A stretch of DNA of 64,000 nucleotides from Octadecabacter algicola (GCF_021532625.1 NZ_JAKGAR010000004.1:248001-312000); one strand, 5' to 3'; positions 34,403 to 43,024 are shown, numbered from the stretch's first letter. Notes: generated by a model not told the origin, from the sequence alone. Translations and numbers: made by a program.

Positions 34403-35017
34403 TTAGCTTTTACGACGACGACGCAATGCAGCCATTCCAGCCAACCCACTCAGCAGAAGAACACCACCGGCCGGAAGCGGTACAACGCCAGGGTTCGGAT
34501 TACCTGGCCCAGCGCCGTCTGTTGAAATCACAGACTTGCCAAGGCTAACCAGCCAACCAGCGTTCAAGGCGTCGATATCCATGCTCAACTGAAGACCGGC
34601 TTCGATGTCATCAATCAATACACCGCCGCTGAAGTTATAGATGTCAAACTCAGTGAATGAGAACGCGTTATTATCACCTGTCAGTGAGCCAAGCAGCATC
34701 CAGGTATTCGAATCGGCATCATAAGCGCTGATGTTGTCGACCTCACAGGTCGTCAATCCGCACGGTGTTTCGTCAACATCATAGGCGCTGATGTTCAAAA
34801 CAGCCGACGTAAAACCGGAAGCGATCGCGTTGTGGGACCAACCCCAGTCTTGAGAAGCGCTCCGATAGTATGGGCCAGTAGTCTCCTGCCCCAAGGTTGG
34901 AACGAAGTATGTACCCGCACCGCCATTAGAAGCATCAATTGTGTCAATTGTAGCAGCTGAACCGACCGTAGCGGACATGGCAACTAGCGCAGCAGCAAGC
35001 ACCGTATATTTAGTCAT
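34403..35017 (-). CDS. VPLPA-CTERM sorting-domain secreted protein
   Basis: 204 residues from ATG 35017 (GGAG six bases upstream; a TTG at 35029 is in frame). Signal peptide (KYTVLAAALVAMSATVGSAA), a mature domain of about 155 residues with one close Cys pair (PCGLTTCEVD), and the C-terminal tripartite signal VPLPAGGVLLLSGLAGMAAL followed by RRRRKS. VPLPA-CTERM proteins are processed by an exosortase (XrtD type) and usually end up in surface or matrix material; no exosortase is in this window. A pair of 33-bp hairpin repeats lies upstream. Confidence 0.9.
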   Translation of the reverse strand: MTKYTVLAAALVAMSATVGSAATIDTIDASNGGAGTYFVPTLGQETTGPYYRSASQDWGWSHNAIASGFTSAVLNISAYDVDETPCGLTTCEVDNISAYDADSNTWMLLGSLTGDNNAFSFTEFDIYNFSGGVLIDDIEAGLQLSMDIDALNAGWLVSLGKSVISTDGAGPGNPNPGVVPLPAGGVLLLSGLAGMAALRRRRKS

Positions 35018-35044
35018 TTTACTCTCCAATACATTTAGAAAAAC

Positions 35045-35110
35045 TGAGACAAAAAGCGTCTCATCAGGTGGAAAAATTGAGACAAAAAAACGTCTCGTCG
35101 GTAGAAAAAG
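35045..35110 (-). repeat. Two tandem 33-bp repeats, each holding a GAGAC/GTCTC palindrome
   Basis: Repeat 1 (35045-35077) and repeat 2 (35078-35110) share TGAGAC, an A run, CGTCTC, TC and GGAAAAA/GTAGAAAAA with a few changes. On the minus strand (sense for the VPLPA-CTERM gene) each is a five-pair hairpin followed by a T run. They sit 28-93 bp before its start codon. The rest of 35018-35319 has an AT-rich part with further single GAGAC words and the sdh terminator, but no gene. Confidence 0.7.
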
Positions 35111-35245
35111 TATTAATAATAGGTAAAAAATATCATATTAGTAGGGCTCAGTCAAATCTGACCCCAGACAACCATCTTCGACAGTATTTAGAGACTGAGC
35201 TAGCTCCCTCCATTGTCGGCATCCTCATAGCTCAAGAGACCAAAG

Positions 35246-35275
35246 AAAAACGGCGCTCTCTTACGAGAGCACCGT
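35246..35275 (-). terminator. Rho-independent terminator of the sdh operon
   Basis: On the minus strand ACGGTGCTCTC (35275-35265), loop GTAA, GAGAGCGCCGT (35260-35250) make eleven pairs with one G-U, followed by TTTTT. It lies 45 bp after the sdhB stop. An A/T run on the other side could make it work in both directions. Confidence 0.88.
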
Positions 35276-35319
35276 AAATTTTTCATATAGTTAATAAGAC
35301 TGTAACAGCCTCTCGGAAA

Positions 35320-36099
35320 CTAGACCGTACGTTCGACCATCATTTTCTTGATGTGCGCAATTGCAGCCGCTGGGTTTAGCCCCTTTGGACACGTCTTTGC
35401 GCAGTTCATGATCGTGTGGCAGCGGTAGAGTTTGAACGGGTCTTCAAGGTCGTCCAAACGCTCGCCCGTCGCCTCATCACGGCTGTCGATGATCCAACGG
35501 TAGGCATGCAGCAGCGCTGCAGGCCCGAGGTAGCGATCGCCGTTCCACCAATAGGATGGGCAGGATGTAGAACAGGACGCACACATCACGCATTCATAAA
35601 GGCCATCGAGTTTCTTACGATCTTCAATGGACTGCTTCCATTCCTTGGCGGGACGGTTCGTCTTGGTTTCCAGCCACGGCATGACAGACGCATGTTGCGC
35701 GTAGAAGTGTGTCAGATCAGGGATCAAATCTTTGACGACTGGCATGTGCGGCAGAGGATAGATTTTGATATCGCCCGCAATTTCATCCATGCCGTAGATA
35801 CAAGCCAACGTGTTGATCCCATCGATGTTCATCGCGCAGGAGCCGCAGATACCCTCGCGGCAGGACCGGCGGAAGGTAAGAGTTGGATCAATCTCGTTCT
35901 TAATCTTGATCAGGACATCCAGAACCATTGGCCCGCAGGTATCCATGTCCACGAAATAAGTGTCCAGGCTCGGATTCTTACCGTCGTCAGGATTCCAGCG
36001 GTAAATCTGCACCTTGCGCAGGTTGCTGGCGCCTTCAGGCTTGGGCCATGTTTTGCCCGTCGTCATGCGGGAATTCTTGGGCAGGGTCAGTTGAACCAT
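35320..36099 (-). CDS. sdhB: Succinate dehydrogenase iron-sulfur subunit SdhB
   Basis: 259 residues. It carries electrons from SdhA to quinone in complex II. The 2Fe-2S ligands are in [15 protein letters not shown] near residue 75, the 4Fe-4S ligands in [18 protein letters not shown] near 170, and the last cluster in [17 protein letters not shown] near 230. Unusually, three small lipoprotein-like genes separate it from sdhA, all on the same strand with tiny gaps or overlaps, so it is still in the operon. Strong terminator downstream. Confidence 0.97.
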   Translation of the reverse strand: MVQLTLPKNSRMTTGKTWPKPEGASNLRKVQIYRWNPDDGKNPSLDTYFVDMDTCGPMVLDVLIKIKNEIDPTLTFRRSCREGICGSCAMNIDGINTLACIYGMDEIAGDIKIYPLPHMPVVKDLIPDLTHFYAQHASVMPWLETKTNRPAKEWKQSIEDRKKLDGLYECVMCASCSTSCPSYWWNGDRYLGPAALLHAYRWIIDSRDEATGERLDDLEDPFKLYRCHTIMNCAKTCPKGLNPAAAIAHIKKMMVERTV

Positions 36100-36132
36100 T
36101 TTGGAAGGCTCCTATCAGGTATGGGCCAGAAA

Positions 36133-36429
36133 TTAAGTGAGTGCAGAAGTCGCGCAGGCCACTGTTTCAGTGCGAGCAAGAATTTCACCGACCAGCGCAA
36201 CGTTTTCGGCGGATGTCCCGCCCGCAGCCAGCGTAAGCAGTTCTTGCCCGGATGCGTTATCGATGATGCAATCTGTGATCGCTACACCAGCCGGGCCCGG
36301 AACAGTATCCGCGACAATCGGTGTGACTGCAGCCTTAGCAGCAGCGCGGCCCGTATCAACGGCGGCGGTTTCAACCACAGCACAGGCAGTTAGAGATGCG
36401 GCGGCAACAAGAGCAATAATCGGTTTCAT
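36133..36429 (-). CDS. Small lipoprotein-like protein between sdhA and sdhB (third)
   Basis: 98 residues from ATG 36429, GGAGAG upstream. A lipoprotein-type signal with lipobox LTAC (MKPIIALVAAASLTAC), then an Ala-rich stretch and a C-terminal part with DCIIDNASGQELLTLAAGG and a last Cys (ETVACATSA). The spacing DCI-x-D to the final Cys matches the product of 36736-37017, so the two look like paralogues. Function unknown; periplasmic location expected. Confidence 0.75.
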   Translation of the reverse strand: MKPIIALVAAASLTACAVVETAAVDTGRAAAKAAVTPIVADTVPGPAGVAITDCIIDNASGQELLTLAAGGTSAENVALVGEILARTETVACATSALT

Positions 36430-36448
36430 AAGTCTCTCCTTACTTAAG

Positions 36449-36739
36449 TTAACGCAATACGAGGGGTCGGATCGGGGCAGCGCCCGTTCGATCATAGATG
36501 CATTCGGCGTAGACGTCGTTGGGATCGCGCCCCGCCAAGAAATCTGACGACAAGCTAATTTCCAAACCGCTATAGGCCCCTGTTTCGCTATTAGCACCAA
36601 CGCTAGCAGATCCCGTCGGCCCTTGCGCGGCTCTTGCTTTCTCTTCGCAAATTTCCGCCGCCCGTTCAGGCGTTATTGGAACTGCCGCACAGGCGGTCAA
36701 CGGGATCAGCATAGACACGAGTGAAACAATGCGGATCAC
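36449..36739 (-). CDS. Small lipoprotein-like protein between sdhA and sdhB (second)
   Basis: 96 residues, GTG start overlapping the upstream stop (GTGA). A lipoprotein signal with IPLTAC lipobox is followed by ERAAEICEEKARAAQGPTGS and a C-terminal YAECIYDRTGAAPIRPL. Two Cys residues remain in the mature part. The ECIYD word is loosely like the DCIxD of its neighbours, so it may be a diverged relative. Function unknown. Confidence 0.72.
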   Translation of the reverse strand: MIRIVSLVSMLIPLTACAAVPITPERAAEICEEKARAAQGPTGSASVGANSETGAYSGLEISLSSDFLAGRDPNDVYAECIYDRTGAAPIRPLVLR

Positions 36740-37017
36740 AATGAAGCCTCCTGCATGCAGGTTGCCATCCCGTTCAGGTCTTGGATGCCGCCCAAAATAT
36801 CAGACTGCTCGGCCCCGGTTTGCGCGGCGAGAAAGGCCTGAACCTGATCATCCGCCATGCGATCCAGAATGCAATCTACGGCGGACGGATCGGTCCGCTC
36901 GGAGGTCGACACGCCCAAATAGACGGCCAGTTTCCCACGCGCAGCGCTGCGGTCGGCGGCACTTGCCGTGCCGCACCCCATTACAGTCAAGATTGCGAGG
37001 AAACCAGCCAAGCGCAT
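36736..37017 (-). CDS. Small lipoprotein-like protein between sdhA and sdhB (first)
   Basis: 93 residues. The ATG overlaps the sdhA stop by one base (TAATG), so translation is coupled. The signal region ([20 protein letters not shown]) could be cut either as a lipoprotein after VMG or by signal peptidase I after ASA. The mature part has AVDCILDRMADDQVQAFLAA and GMATCMQEA, matching the product at 36133-36429 around the two Cys residues. Function unknown. Its tight coupling to sdhA suggests a link to complex II assembly or stability, which is inference. Confidence 0.75.
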   Translation of the reverse strand: MRLAGFLAILTVMGCGTASAADRSAARGKLAVYLGVSTSERTDPSAVDCILDRMADDQVQAFLAAQTGAEQSDILGGIQDLNGMATCMQEASL

Positions 37018-38822
37018 TAGAACGTCCGTTCCTTCGGCGCGATCTTCTTGAGGCTGATGCCGCCCTCTTTTTCCGTGCTCAGCGGTTCTGTGATGACAGG
37101 ACGGTGAGACAGTTCGACCTTTGCACCCTCAATCCGGCTGATGGTGTGAACGCGCCAGTTCTCGTCGTCCCGAGTGGCGTAATCTTCGTGTGCGTGGGCA
37201 CCACGGGATTCTTTACGCGCTTCGGCACCGACGATTGTGGCCAGTGCGTTTGGCATCAAGTTGTCGAGTTCCAGCGTTTCCATCAGGTCCGAGTTCCAAA
37301 CGAGCGAACGGTCGGTAACTTTGAGGTCGCCCATTTTGCCCGCGATTGCTGTCATTTTCTCGACGCCCTCTTTCAGGGTTTTGTCCGTGCGGAACACAGC
37401 TGCGTCTTCTTGCATCGCCTTTTGCATTTCAAGGCGAAGATCCGCGGTTGTTGTACCACCGTCCGCGTTGCGCAGACCATCAAAGCGATCAAACGCTTTG
37501 TCGACTGATGCAGTGTTCGTGGATGGGATCGCAGAAGAACGGTCCACAACTTCGCCAGCGCGGATCGCAGCAGCACGACCAAAGACCACAAGGTCGATGA
37601 GGCTGTTAGACCCAAGTCGGTTCGCACCGTGAACGGACGCGCAGCCAGCTTCGCCAACGGCCATCAGGCCCGGCACAACGGCGTTGGGGTCTTTTGCGGT
37701 CGGGTTCAGCACTTCCCCGAAGTAGTTCGTTGGAATACCGCCCATGTTGTAGTGCACAGTTGGCAATACTGGGATCGGTTCTTTGTTCACGTCCACACCT
37801 GCAAAGATTTTCGCAGATTCAGAAATACCTGGCAGACGTTCGGCCAAAGCTTCTTTCGGGAGGTGGTTGAGGTTCAGGTGGATGTGGTCGCCGTTGGAGC
37901 CAACACCGCGACCTTCGCGGATCTCCATCGTCATACAACGAGACACGTAGTCACGCGGCGCGAGGTCTTTGTAGTTTGGCGCATAGCGTTCCATGAAACG
38001 TTCGCCTTCGGAGTTGGTCAGGTAACCGCCCTCACCCCGTGCACCCTCGGTGATCAGACAGCCGGAGCCGTAGATACCTGTTGGGTGGAACTGAACGAAT
38101 TCCATATCCTGCAACGGCAGCCCCGCACGGGCCACCATGCCACCACCATCACCTGTGCAGGTGTGCGCGGATGTGGCAGAGAAGTATGCACGGCCATAGC
38201 CACCAGTCGCCAAAACAACCATCTTGGCATTAAAGACATGCATCGTGCCATCGTCGAGCTTCCAGCAGACAACGCCCGTGCAAACGCCATCGTCGGACAT
38301 GATCAGATCGATCGCAAAGTATTCAATGTAGAACTCAGCCTGCTGTTTCAGAGACTGACCATAAAGCGTGTGAAGGATTGCGTGACCTGTCCGGTCAGCC
38401 GCGGCGCAAGTCCGCTGAACCGCAGGGCCCTCGCCGAATTCTGTAGTGTGACCACCGAACGGACGCTGGTAGATCTTACCTTCTTCCGTACGGGAGAACG
38501 GCACGCCATAGTGTTCAAGTTCGTAGACCGCTTTGGGAGCTTCACGAGCGAGGTATTCCATCGCATCCGTATCGCCCAACCAGTCAGACCCTTTAACGGT
38601 GTCATACATGTGCCACTGCCAGTGGTCCGGCCCCATATTGGACAGGGATGCCGCGATACCGCCTTGTGCCGCCACAGTGTGCGAGCGTGTCGGGAAAACT
38701 TTGGAAATACAAGCTGTGCGCAGGCCCTGTTCGGCCATGCCGAGCGTGGCGCGTAAACCAGCGCCGCCAGCCCCAACCACAACAACATCATATTCGTGGG
38801 TTTCGTATTCGTATTCAGCCAT
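37017..38822 (-). CDS. sdhA: Succinate dehydrogenase flavoprotein subunit SdhA
   Basis: 601 residues. It oxidises succinate to fumarate with covalently bound FAD. FAD-binding [20 protein letters not shown] at the N-terminus, the flavin-linking His in [16 protein letters not shown] near residue 47, [20 protein letters not shown] near 240, and catalytic-region residues in [10 protein letters not shown] and [18 protein letters not shown]. Normal length. 29 bp downstream of sdhD in the operon. Confidence 0.98.
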   Translation of the reverse strand: MAEYEYETHEYDVVVVGAGGAGLRATLGMAEQGLRTACISKVFPTRSHTVAAQGGIAASLSNMGPDHWQWHMYDTVKGSDWLGDTDAMEYLAREAPKAVYELEHYGVPFSRTEEGKIYQRPFGGHTTEFGEGPAVQRTCAAADRTGHAILHTLYGQSLKQQAEFYIEYFAIDLIMSDDGVCTGVVCWKLDDGTMHVFNAKMVVLATGGYGRAYFSATSAHTCTGDGGGMVARAGLPLQDMEFVQFHPTGIYGSGCLITEGARGEGGYLTNSEGERFMERYAPNYKDLAPRDYVSRCMTMEIREGRGVGSNGDHIHLNLNHLPKEALAERLPGISESAKIFAGVDVNKEPIPVLPTVHYNMGGIPTNYFGEVLNPTAKDPNAVVPGLMAVGEAGCASVHGANRLGSNSLIDLVVFGRAAAIRAGEVVDRSSAIPSTNTASVDKAFDRFDGLRNADGGTTTADLRLEMQKAMQEDAAVFRTDKTLKEGVEKMTAIAGKMGDLKVTDRSLVWNSDLMETLELDNLMPNALATIVGAEARKESRGAHAHEDYATRDDENWRVHTISRIEGAKVELSHRPVITEPLSTEKEGGISLKKIAPKERTF

Positions 38823-38851
38823 GGGAAATGTCCAGTCTTATAGGGCCCGAT

Positions 38852-39223
38852 TTACAGGGCAACTCGCACGATAGCGAAAACGCCAGCAGCAGCGGCGGCG
38901 TAGCTCAGGCAGATAGAGCCGATGATCAGTGCTTTGCGTGCAAAGCCGTGCACGTAATCTTCGATCAATGTCTGCACGCCACCTTTGAAATGGTAGAAAC
39001 CAACCAGCAAGGTCAGGATGCCAACAATCGCCGGGAATGGGCGGGCGTAGTATGCGGCGGCGTCCTCATAGGACATGCCCAGCGCATAGCCAAAAGTGAA
39101 GACAAACAGCGGCACGAGAACACAAAGCCCAACGGCGGATACCATCATCTGCCAATGGTGCTGAGTTCCGGATTTGGCGGAGCCCATGCCCACCGCGCGT
39201 TTACGATCAGTTAAAAAAGCCAT
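38852..39223 (-). CDS. sdhD: Succinate dehydrogenase membrane anchor subunit SdhD
   Basis: 123 residues with three membrane segments (HHWQMMVSAVGLCVLVPLFV, AIVGILTLLVGFYHFKGGVQ, AAGVFAIVRVAL region). The stretch TLIEDYVHGFARKALIIG is typical of alphaproteobacterial SdhD. With SdhC it binds heme b and ubiquinone. 12 bp after sdhC. Confidence 0.93.
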   Translation of the reverse strand: MAFLTDRKRAVGMGSAKSGTQHHWQMMVSAVGLCVLVPLFVFTFGYALGMSYEDAAAYYARPFPAIVGILTLLVGFYHFKGGVQTLIEDYVHGFARKALIIGSICLSYAAAAAGVFAIVRVAL

Positions 39224-39235
39224 GTTTCAGCCCCC

Positions 39236-39619
39236 TTACAATACGATGACGGTGAAGATGGTCAGCAAGACCGACACAATAATGATCGCCATACCCGCAA
39301 GCTCTGAGCGTTCAACGTCAAGCATATGACCGCTGTCCCACACGAGGTGACGGATGCCGGCAAGCATGTGATACCAGATACAGGCAACAGACCCGAACAT
39401 GATCAAGTCGCCAAACCAGCTGGTGATGAACCCGTTTGCGCGGGCGTAGGCATCAGGCCCAGCTGCGAGTGCAACGAACCACCAAACCGCCAACAACGCA
39501 CCCACAATCAGGGCGTTCCCTGTCAGACGTGTAAAGATCGACGTCATTGAGGTGAGTTGTGGTCGATAGATCGACAAATGCGGAGACAGCGGGCGATTGC
39601 CCCTATTCACGTCGGCCAT
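39236..39619 (-). CDS. sdhC: Succinate dehydrogenase cytochrome b556 subunit SdhC
   Basis: 127 residues. The family start RPLSPHLSIYRPQLTSMTSI is followed by three membrane segments. HMLAGIRHLVWDSGHML near residue 85 carries the heme-ligand His. First gene of the operon, ATG 39619 after AAGGG. Its upstream region holds two TGTGATCACA-type palindromes 21 bp apart (39762-39798), probably a binding site for the GntR regulator at 56711. Confidence 0.96.
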   Translation of the reverse strand: MADVNRGNRPLSPHLSIYRPQLTSMTSIFTRLTGNALIVGALLAVWWFVALAAGPDAYARANGFITSWFGDLIMFGSVACIWYHMLAGIRHLVWDSGHMLDVERSELAGMAIIIVSVLLTIFTVIVL

Positions 39620-39761
39620 GTATTCAATCCCTTACGCTGGCTATTTGCCGCAGCTATGCCACGGCATATCTTGCCACCTTCTTAAAGGATATTCAGCGAG
39701 TGTCACGGATGATGGGCGCTAACATTCGGTAAAACTGGCGTGCGGAGTACATTATTTTCAA

Positions 39762-39798
39762 TTTGTGATCACAGCTTTGCGGCCAGTGATCACAAATT
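39762..39798 (-). promoter_or_regulatory. Paired palindromic operator upstream of sdhC
   Basis: TGTGATCACA (39764-39773) and AGTGATCACA (39785-39794), flanked outward by TT and AATT, form a large inverted repeat. Centres are 21 bp apart, two helical turns. The same pair with the same spacing stands upstream of sucC, and a single copy precedes the GntR gene. They lie about 145-180 bp before the sdhC ATG. Confidence 0.7.
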
Positions 39799-39863
39799 AA
39801 TCAAAGATTGCGAAAATGAGATTTCCTACTGAAATAGTCGGAATATACATCAACACCGGCTAT

Positions 39864-40895
39864 TTAGATGGGAATCAACGCCCAGTAATCCAGATCAAGC
39901 AACACATGCGGCAGGTATTTTCCATCCTCGGCCTTTAGGGTGCCGACCTCTCCGCCTTTGGTCGCAACGAGCCGCAAACGGATCGCACCGACGCCGGGCG
40001 CAGAAGTTGGCGCGGTATCGAGAACTTCGGACCATGCGCGCACGGTATCACCCGAGAAGCACGGGTTCGCATGTGCGCCGCCATTGATGGCCACCATCAT
40101 TTGCGCATTGGCGAGGCCGTTGAACGTCAATGCCCGCGCCATCGAGATCACGTGACCGCCATAGATCAAGCGATTGCCGTCAGGCCGGGATGTTACATCA
40201 AAGTGAACCTTAGCGGTGTTCTGCCAAAGCCGCGTCGCCATCATGTGTTCGGCTTCCTCAATCGTCACACCATCAACGTGGTCGATAATTTCACCGACCT
40301 TGTAATCGCCATAGCGGTGCAGCTCTCCGGCGAGTGTGAAATCGTAGTTCTCAAAGCTCAGGCCATCGGGAATCGCGAGATCAGCGACCTCAACGACCTT
40401 GGCGAGGTCGGGGATGACGGTTTCTGGTGCAGGGGCGTCCAGATTTCCTTTGCGCACCATGACCCAGCGCACAAACTGCATAACAGTTTCGCCGTTTTGG
40501 TTCGTGCCCGTCGTGCGCACATAAACAACGCCGGATTTGCCGTTTGAGTTTTGCTTGAGGCCGATGACTTCGGATGTCGAACGGATCGTGTCCCCCGGCC
40601 AAACAGGCAAAAGCCAACGGCATTCCGCATAGCCAAGATTTGCCACGGCGTTCAGTGAAATATCAGGGACGGATTTCCCGAAGACGATGTGAAACGCGAT
40701 CAGATCGTCCATCGGGCTGTTTGGCAATCCGCAATCTTGAGCGAAGGCATCGGACGAATGCAGCGCGTGACGTGCCGGATAAAGCATGTGATACAGTGCC
40801 CGCTCGCCGCCTGAAACAGTCCGTGGCACGGCGTGGTCGATCACTTCGCCCAAGCGGTAGTCTTCAAAGAAGCGGCCGGAATTCGTTTTGGTCAT
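39864..40895 (-). CDS. mch: Mesaconyl-CoA hydratase (ethylmalonyl-CoA pathway, MaoC-like double hotdog)
   Basis: 343 residues from ATG 40895, which overlaps the DUF1737 stop (ATGA). It hydrates mesaconyl-C1-CoA to beta-methylmalyl-CoA. Two hotdog halves: an N-terminal GRFFEDYRLGEVIDHAVPRT and a second copy HRYGDYKVGEIIDHVDGVT near residue 195, each followed by hydratase-like stretches (LGYAECRWLLPVWPGDTIRS, YGGHVISMARALTFNGLANA). Position with mcl2, as I remember it from Rhodobacter sphaeroides, supports the assignment. Confidence 0.92.
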   Translation of the reverse strand: MTKTNSGRFFEDYRLGEVIDHAVPRTVSGGERALYHMLYPARHALHSSDAFAQDCGLPNSPMDDLIAFHIVFGKSVPDISLNAVANLGYAECRWLLPVWPGDTIRSTSEVIGLKQNSNGKSGVVYVRTTGTNQNGETVMQFVRWVMVRKGNLDAPAPETVIPDLAKVVEVADLAIPDGLSFENYDFTLAGELHRYGDYKVGEIIDHVDGVTIEEAEHMMATRLWQNTAKVHFDVTSRPDGNRLIYGGHVISMARALTFNGLANAQMMVAINGGAHANPCFSGDTVRAWSEVLDTAPTSAPGVGAIRLRLVATKGGEVGTLKAEDGKYLPHVLLDLDYWALIPI

Positions 40896-41098
40896 TGTTG
40901 GCCCAACTTCATGTTTGGAGTATAATCTGCATCGACTTCTTTGGTTACGGCCTGCCCGCAACGTAAAACACCATTGGCCTGATCGAAGGTATATTGCGGA
41001 TCGCCATGAAGCGCCCAGCCTTTGGACAGAGCCTCACTGACTTTGTGACAAAATGCGGACGTGTCGTCCTCAGTGAGAAAACGGTAAATAGTGGTCAT
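40892..41098 (-). CDS. DUF1737-domain small protein
   Basis: 68 residues. The whole protein is one DUF1737-like domain (YRFLTEDDTSAFCHKVSEAL, GWALHGDPQYTFD), a short cytoplasmic domain of unknown function. It ends in an ATGA overlap with mch and starts 3 bp after nnrU, so it is part of the mcl2-mch operon. Confidence 0.8.
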   Translation of the reverse strand: MTTIYRFLTEDDTSAFCHKVSEALSKGWALHGDPQYTFDQANGVLRCGQAVTKEVDADYTPNMKLGQQ

Positions 41099-41101
41099 AT
41101 G

Positions 41102-41647
41102 TTATCCAAACGGGTTGTAGCCGAGCCAAATATGAATCGCCGCGACGATGCTGAACACCACAAGGGTTGCAACGGCGGCGATGACTTCGGATTTGATAGG
41201 TGGGGCGTGGTAGGCGCCGCGCGGACCTTGGGCGCGATTGATCACAACCATTTCTGCGAGAGCCCAGAGACCAAGGCCACCAAACAGAACGAAAGACGGT
41301 GTATCCCCGTTCACCAAGAGGTGCGCGATGGACCAAACAACCGTCGCCGTCAGTTGGGGGTGGCGGATGGCGCGGGTGATACGGGTCCCCTTACCGGACG
41401 CGGCAAACAGGTAGAATGCAAACAACATCAACAGGTTGTTGATGCCAGTCATCGCCGAAGTGCGGCCCCAAAAGACTGCCCCTTCAGCCATGCGATAACC
41501 GATCACCATAAGAACAATGGCGATAACACTACCGATGGCAACGATGCCTTTGCCCTTTTCGCCAAACGTGGCGCGGTGGTCAGGTGCGACCCGTTTCCAA
41601 AAGTGAACACCTGCCCAAAGGACAAGGCCGAGGATGATAAGTGTCAT
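41102..41647 (-). CDS. NnrU-family membrane protein
   Basis: 181 residues with five or six membrane segments. The family signature region is ITRAIRHPQLTATVVWSIAH with HLLVNGDTPSFVLFGGLGLW. NnrU was named from nitric-oxide reductase clusters, but members are also found, as here, with no denitrification gene nearby, and the role is unknown. It overlaps mcl2 (ATGA) upstream and leads into the DUF1737 gene. Confidence 0.88.
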   Translation of the reverse strand: MTLIILGLVLWAGVHFWKRVAPDHRATFGEKGKGIVAIGSVIAIVLMVIGYRMAEGAVFWGRTSAMTGINNLLMLFAFYLFAASGKGTRITRAIRHPQLTATVVWSIAHLLVNGDTPSFVLFGGLGLWALAEMVVINRAQGPRGAYHAPPIKSEVIAAVATLVVFSIVAAIHIWLGYNPFG

Positions 41648-42489
41648 TGGCTTTCAAGCTCCGCGATGGCTGCTGCTTTGGCCAAGGTCGCGCGGGCGGT
41701 TTCAATATGCAAGTTTTCAACAATCTTGCCGTCAACAACGGCGACCCCCTGTCCCGCAGCCTCTGCCTCCGCGAAAGCGGCGATCTGGCGTTTTGCAAGA
41801 TCAATTTCACCCGCTGTTGGGGCAAAGGCAGCATTCGCGGCATCGACCTGTGCAGGGTGGATCAGCGTTTTGCCATCAAACCCCATGTCACGGCCTTGTT
41901 CGCATTCAACTTTGAAACCTTCTTCATCTTTGAACGCGTTATAGACGCCGTCCACAGCAACAACGCCATGCGCGCGGGCCGCCAAGAGGCACAATTGCAA
42001 AGATGTCAGCAGCGGTTCACGGCCCGCACGGCTGCGCGTGTTTAAATCTTTGGCGAGGTCGTTTGTCCCCAGCACGAAGCCTTTGATCTTCGGGTGCGCC
42101 GCGATCTCCAATGCGTTCAGGATGCCCAATGGCGTTTCCATCATCGCCCAGATCGGTTTGTTCGTCAGAGCCGCCAAAGCGTCAACATCCGCGGCGCTGT
42201 TAACCTTGGGCAAAAGCACTGCATCACAATCCATATTATCGGCGGCGGCGGCATCTTCTTTGCCCCACTTTGTGTCCAATCCGTTAATCCGAACAACGCG
42301 CAGACGCGCGCCGTAGCCCCCCTTGCCAAGCTCTTCGGCCAGGGTTGTACGGGCGACAACCTTTTCCCCAGGCGTGACCGCATCTTCGAGGTCAAACAGG
42401 ATCACATCCACGGGCAAGCCACGCGCTTTGTCCAGCGCACGCGGTTTAGAGCCAGGAATATAAAGGGCAGAACGGTGTGGTCGTGACAT
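41644..42489 (-). CDS. mcl2: (3S)-malyl-CoA thioesterase (CitE/Mcl2-like)
   Basis: 281 residues, CitE-like TIM barrel: SALYIPGSKPRALDKARGLP, VILFDLEDAVTPGEKV (Mg-binding Glu/Asp), RVVRINGLDTKWGKEDA, MMETPLGILNALEIA, and GFDGKTLIHPAQVDAA. It is shorter than the malyl-CoA lyase Mcl1 (about 318) and more like the thioesterase paralogue, which hydrolyses malyl-CoA to malate. The neighbouring mch, sdh and mdh genes fit the Rhodobacter layout. I cannot exclude another CitE-like lyase. First gene of its operon. Confidence 0.82.
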   Translation of the reverse strand: MSRPHRSALYIPGSKPRALDKARGLPVDVILFDLEDAVTPGEKVVARTTLAEELGKGGYGARLRVVRINGLDTKWGKEDAAAADNMDCDAVLLPKVNSAADVDALAALTNKPIWAMMETPLGILNALEIAAHPKIKGFVLGTNDLAKDLNTRSRAGREPLLTSLQLCLLAARAHGVVAVDGVYNAFKDEEGFKVECEQGRDMGFDGKTLIHPAQVDAANAAFAPTAGEIDLAKRQIAAFAEAEAAGQGVAVVDGKIVENLHIETARATLAKAAAIAELESQ

Positions 42490-42612
42490 GGCGAACTCTC
42501 GAATTTGGGGGCGCTCAGGGCCTTGAAATTATGTTGCGCCAAAAGGGCCAGATTTTTTGTGATGTTGCAAGGGCGAAAATGCCGCATCGCAGCGCAACGG
42601 CACCGTTCCAGT

Positions 42613-42640
42613 CTGTTAACCAATTATCAAAGGTTAACAG
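42613..42640. promoter_or_regulatory. Nine-base inverted repeat between mcl2 and a divergent gene
   Basis: CTGTTAACC (42613-42621) and GGTTAACAG (42632-42640) are perfect complements, with a ten-base spacer. GTCTG and CAGAC words further extend the symmetry. It lies 123-151 bp before mcl2 and 82 bp before the plus-strand gene, so it could regulate either or both. Confidence 0.45.
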
Positions 42641-42721
42641 CGCAGACTAATTGCAGATTTAAAGTTGAAATTAACCACGTCCAACGGCCCGTTTTACCGC
42701 CGCTGTAAGGAGACGAATGCA

Positions 42722-43024
42722 ATGTCCAAGATCCTGAACCTCGCCTGTGCTGCTACTTTTTTGGCCACAGCCGCCACAGCGCAATCCAGCAACTGTGCCC
42801 AGCACGCGCTTGTCGTTGAACGGTTGGCCTCCGGCTATGGTGAGTCCCGCCAGTCGATCGGAGTTGGATCTGACAATACCGTGGTTGAGGTGTTTGCTTC
42901 GCTCGAAACCGGAACTTGGACGATCACTGTTACAATGCCGGGCGGTCCGACGTGCCTTGTTGCGAGTGGCGAAGCCTTTCAGGTTTTGGCTGAAGGACTG
43001 CCAAACATGGATAGTGGCGCTTAA
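42722..43024 (+). CDS. Small secreted protein of unknown function
   Basis: 100 residues from ATG 42722 (AAGGAG ten bases upstream). A Sec signal peptide (KILNLACAATFLATAATAQS) is followed by a mature domain with SNCAQHALVVERLASGYGES, an ETGTWTITVTMPGG strand pair and a second Cys (PTCLVA), likely a disulfide. I do not recognise a named family. Its stop overlaps the stop of the convergent TauE/SafE gene on the palindrome TTAA. Confidence 0.78.
   Translation: MSKILNLACAATFLATAATAQSSNCAQHALVVERLASGYGESRQSIGVGSDNTVVEVFASLETGTWTITVTMPGGPTCLVASGEAFQVLAEGLPNMDSGA

Noticed and set aside
39820-39835. ATTTC/GAAAT hairpin after mch as a terminator
   Set aside because: Only five A/T-rich pairs and a short T run; too weak to claim.
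43021-43024. Convergent genes sharing stop codons on TTAA (also CTAG at 6573-6576)
   Set aside because: Compact tail-to-tail packing is ordinary in this genome and needs no special explanation.
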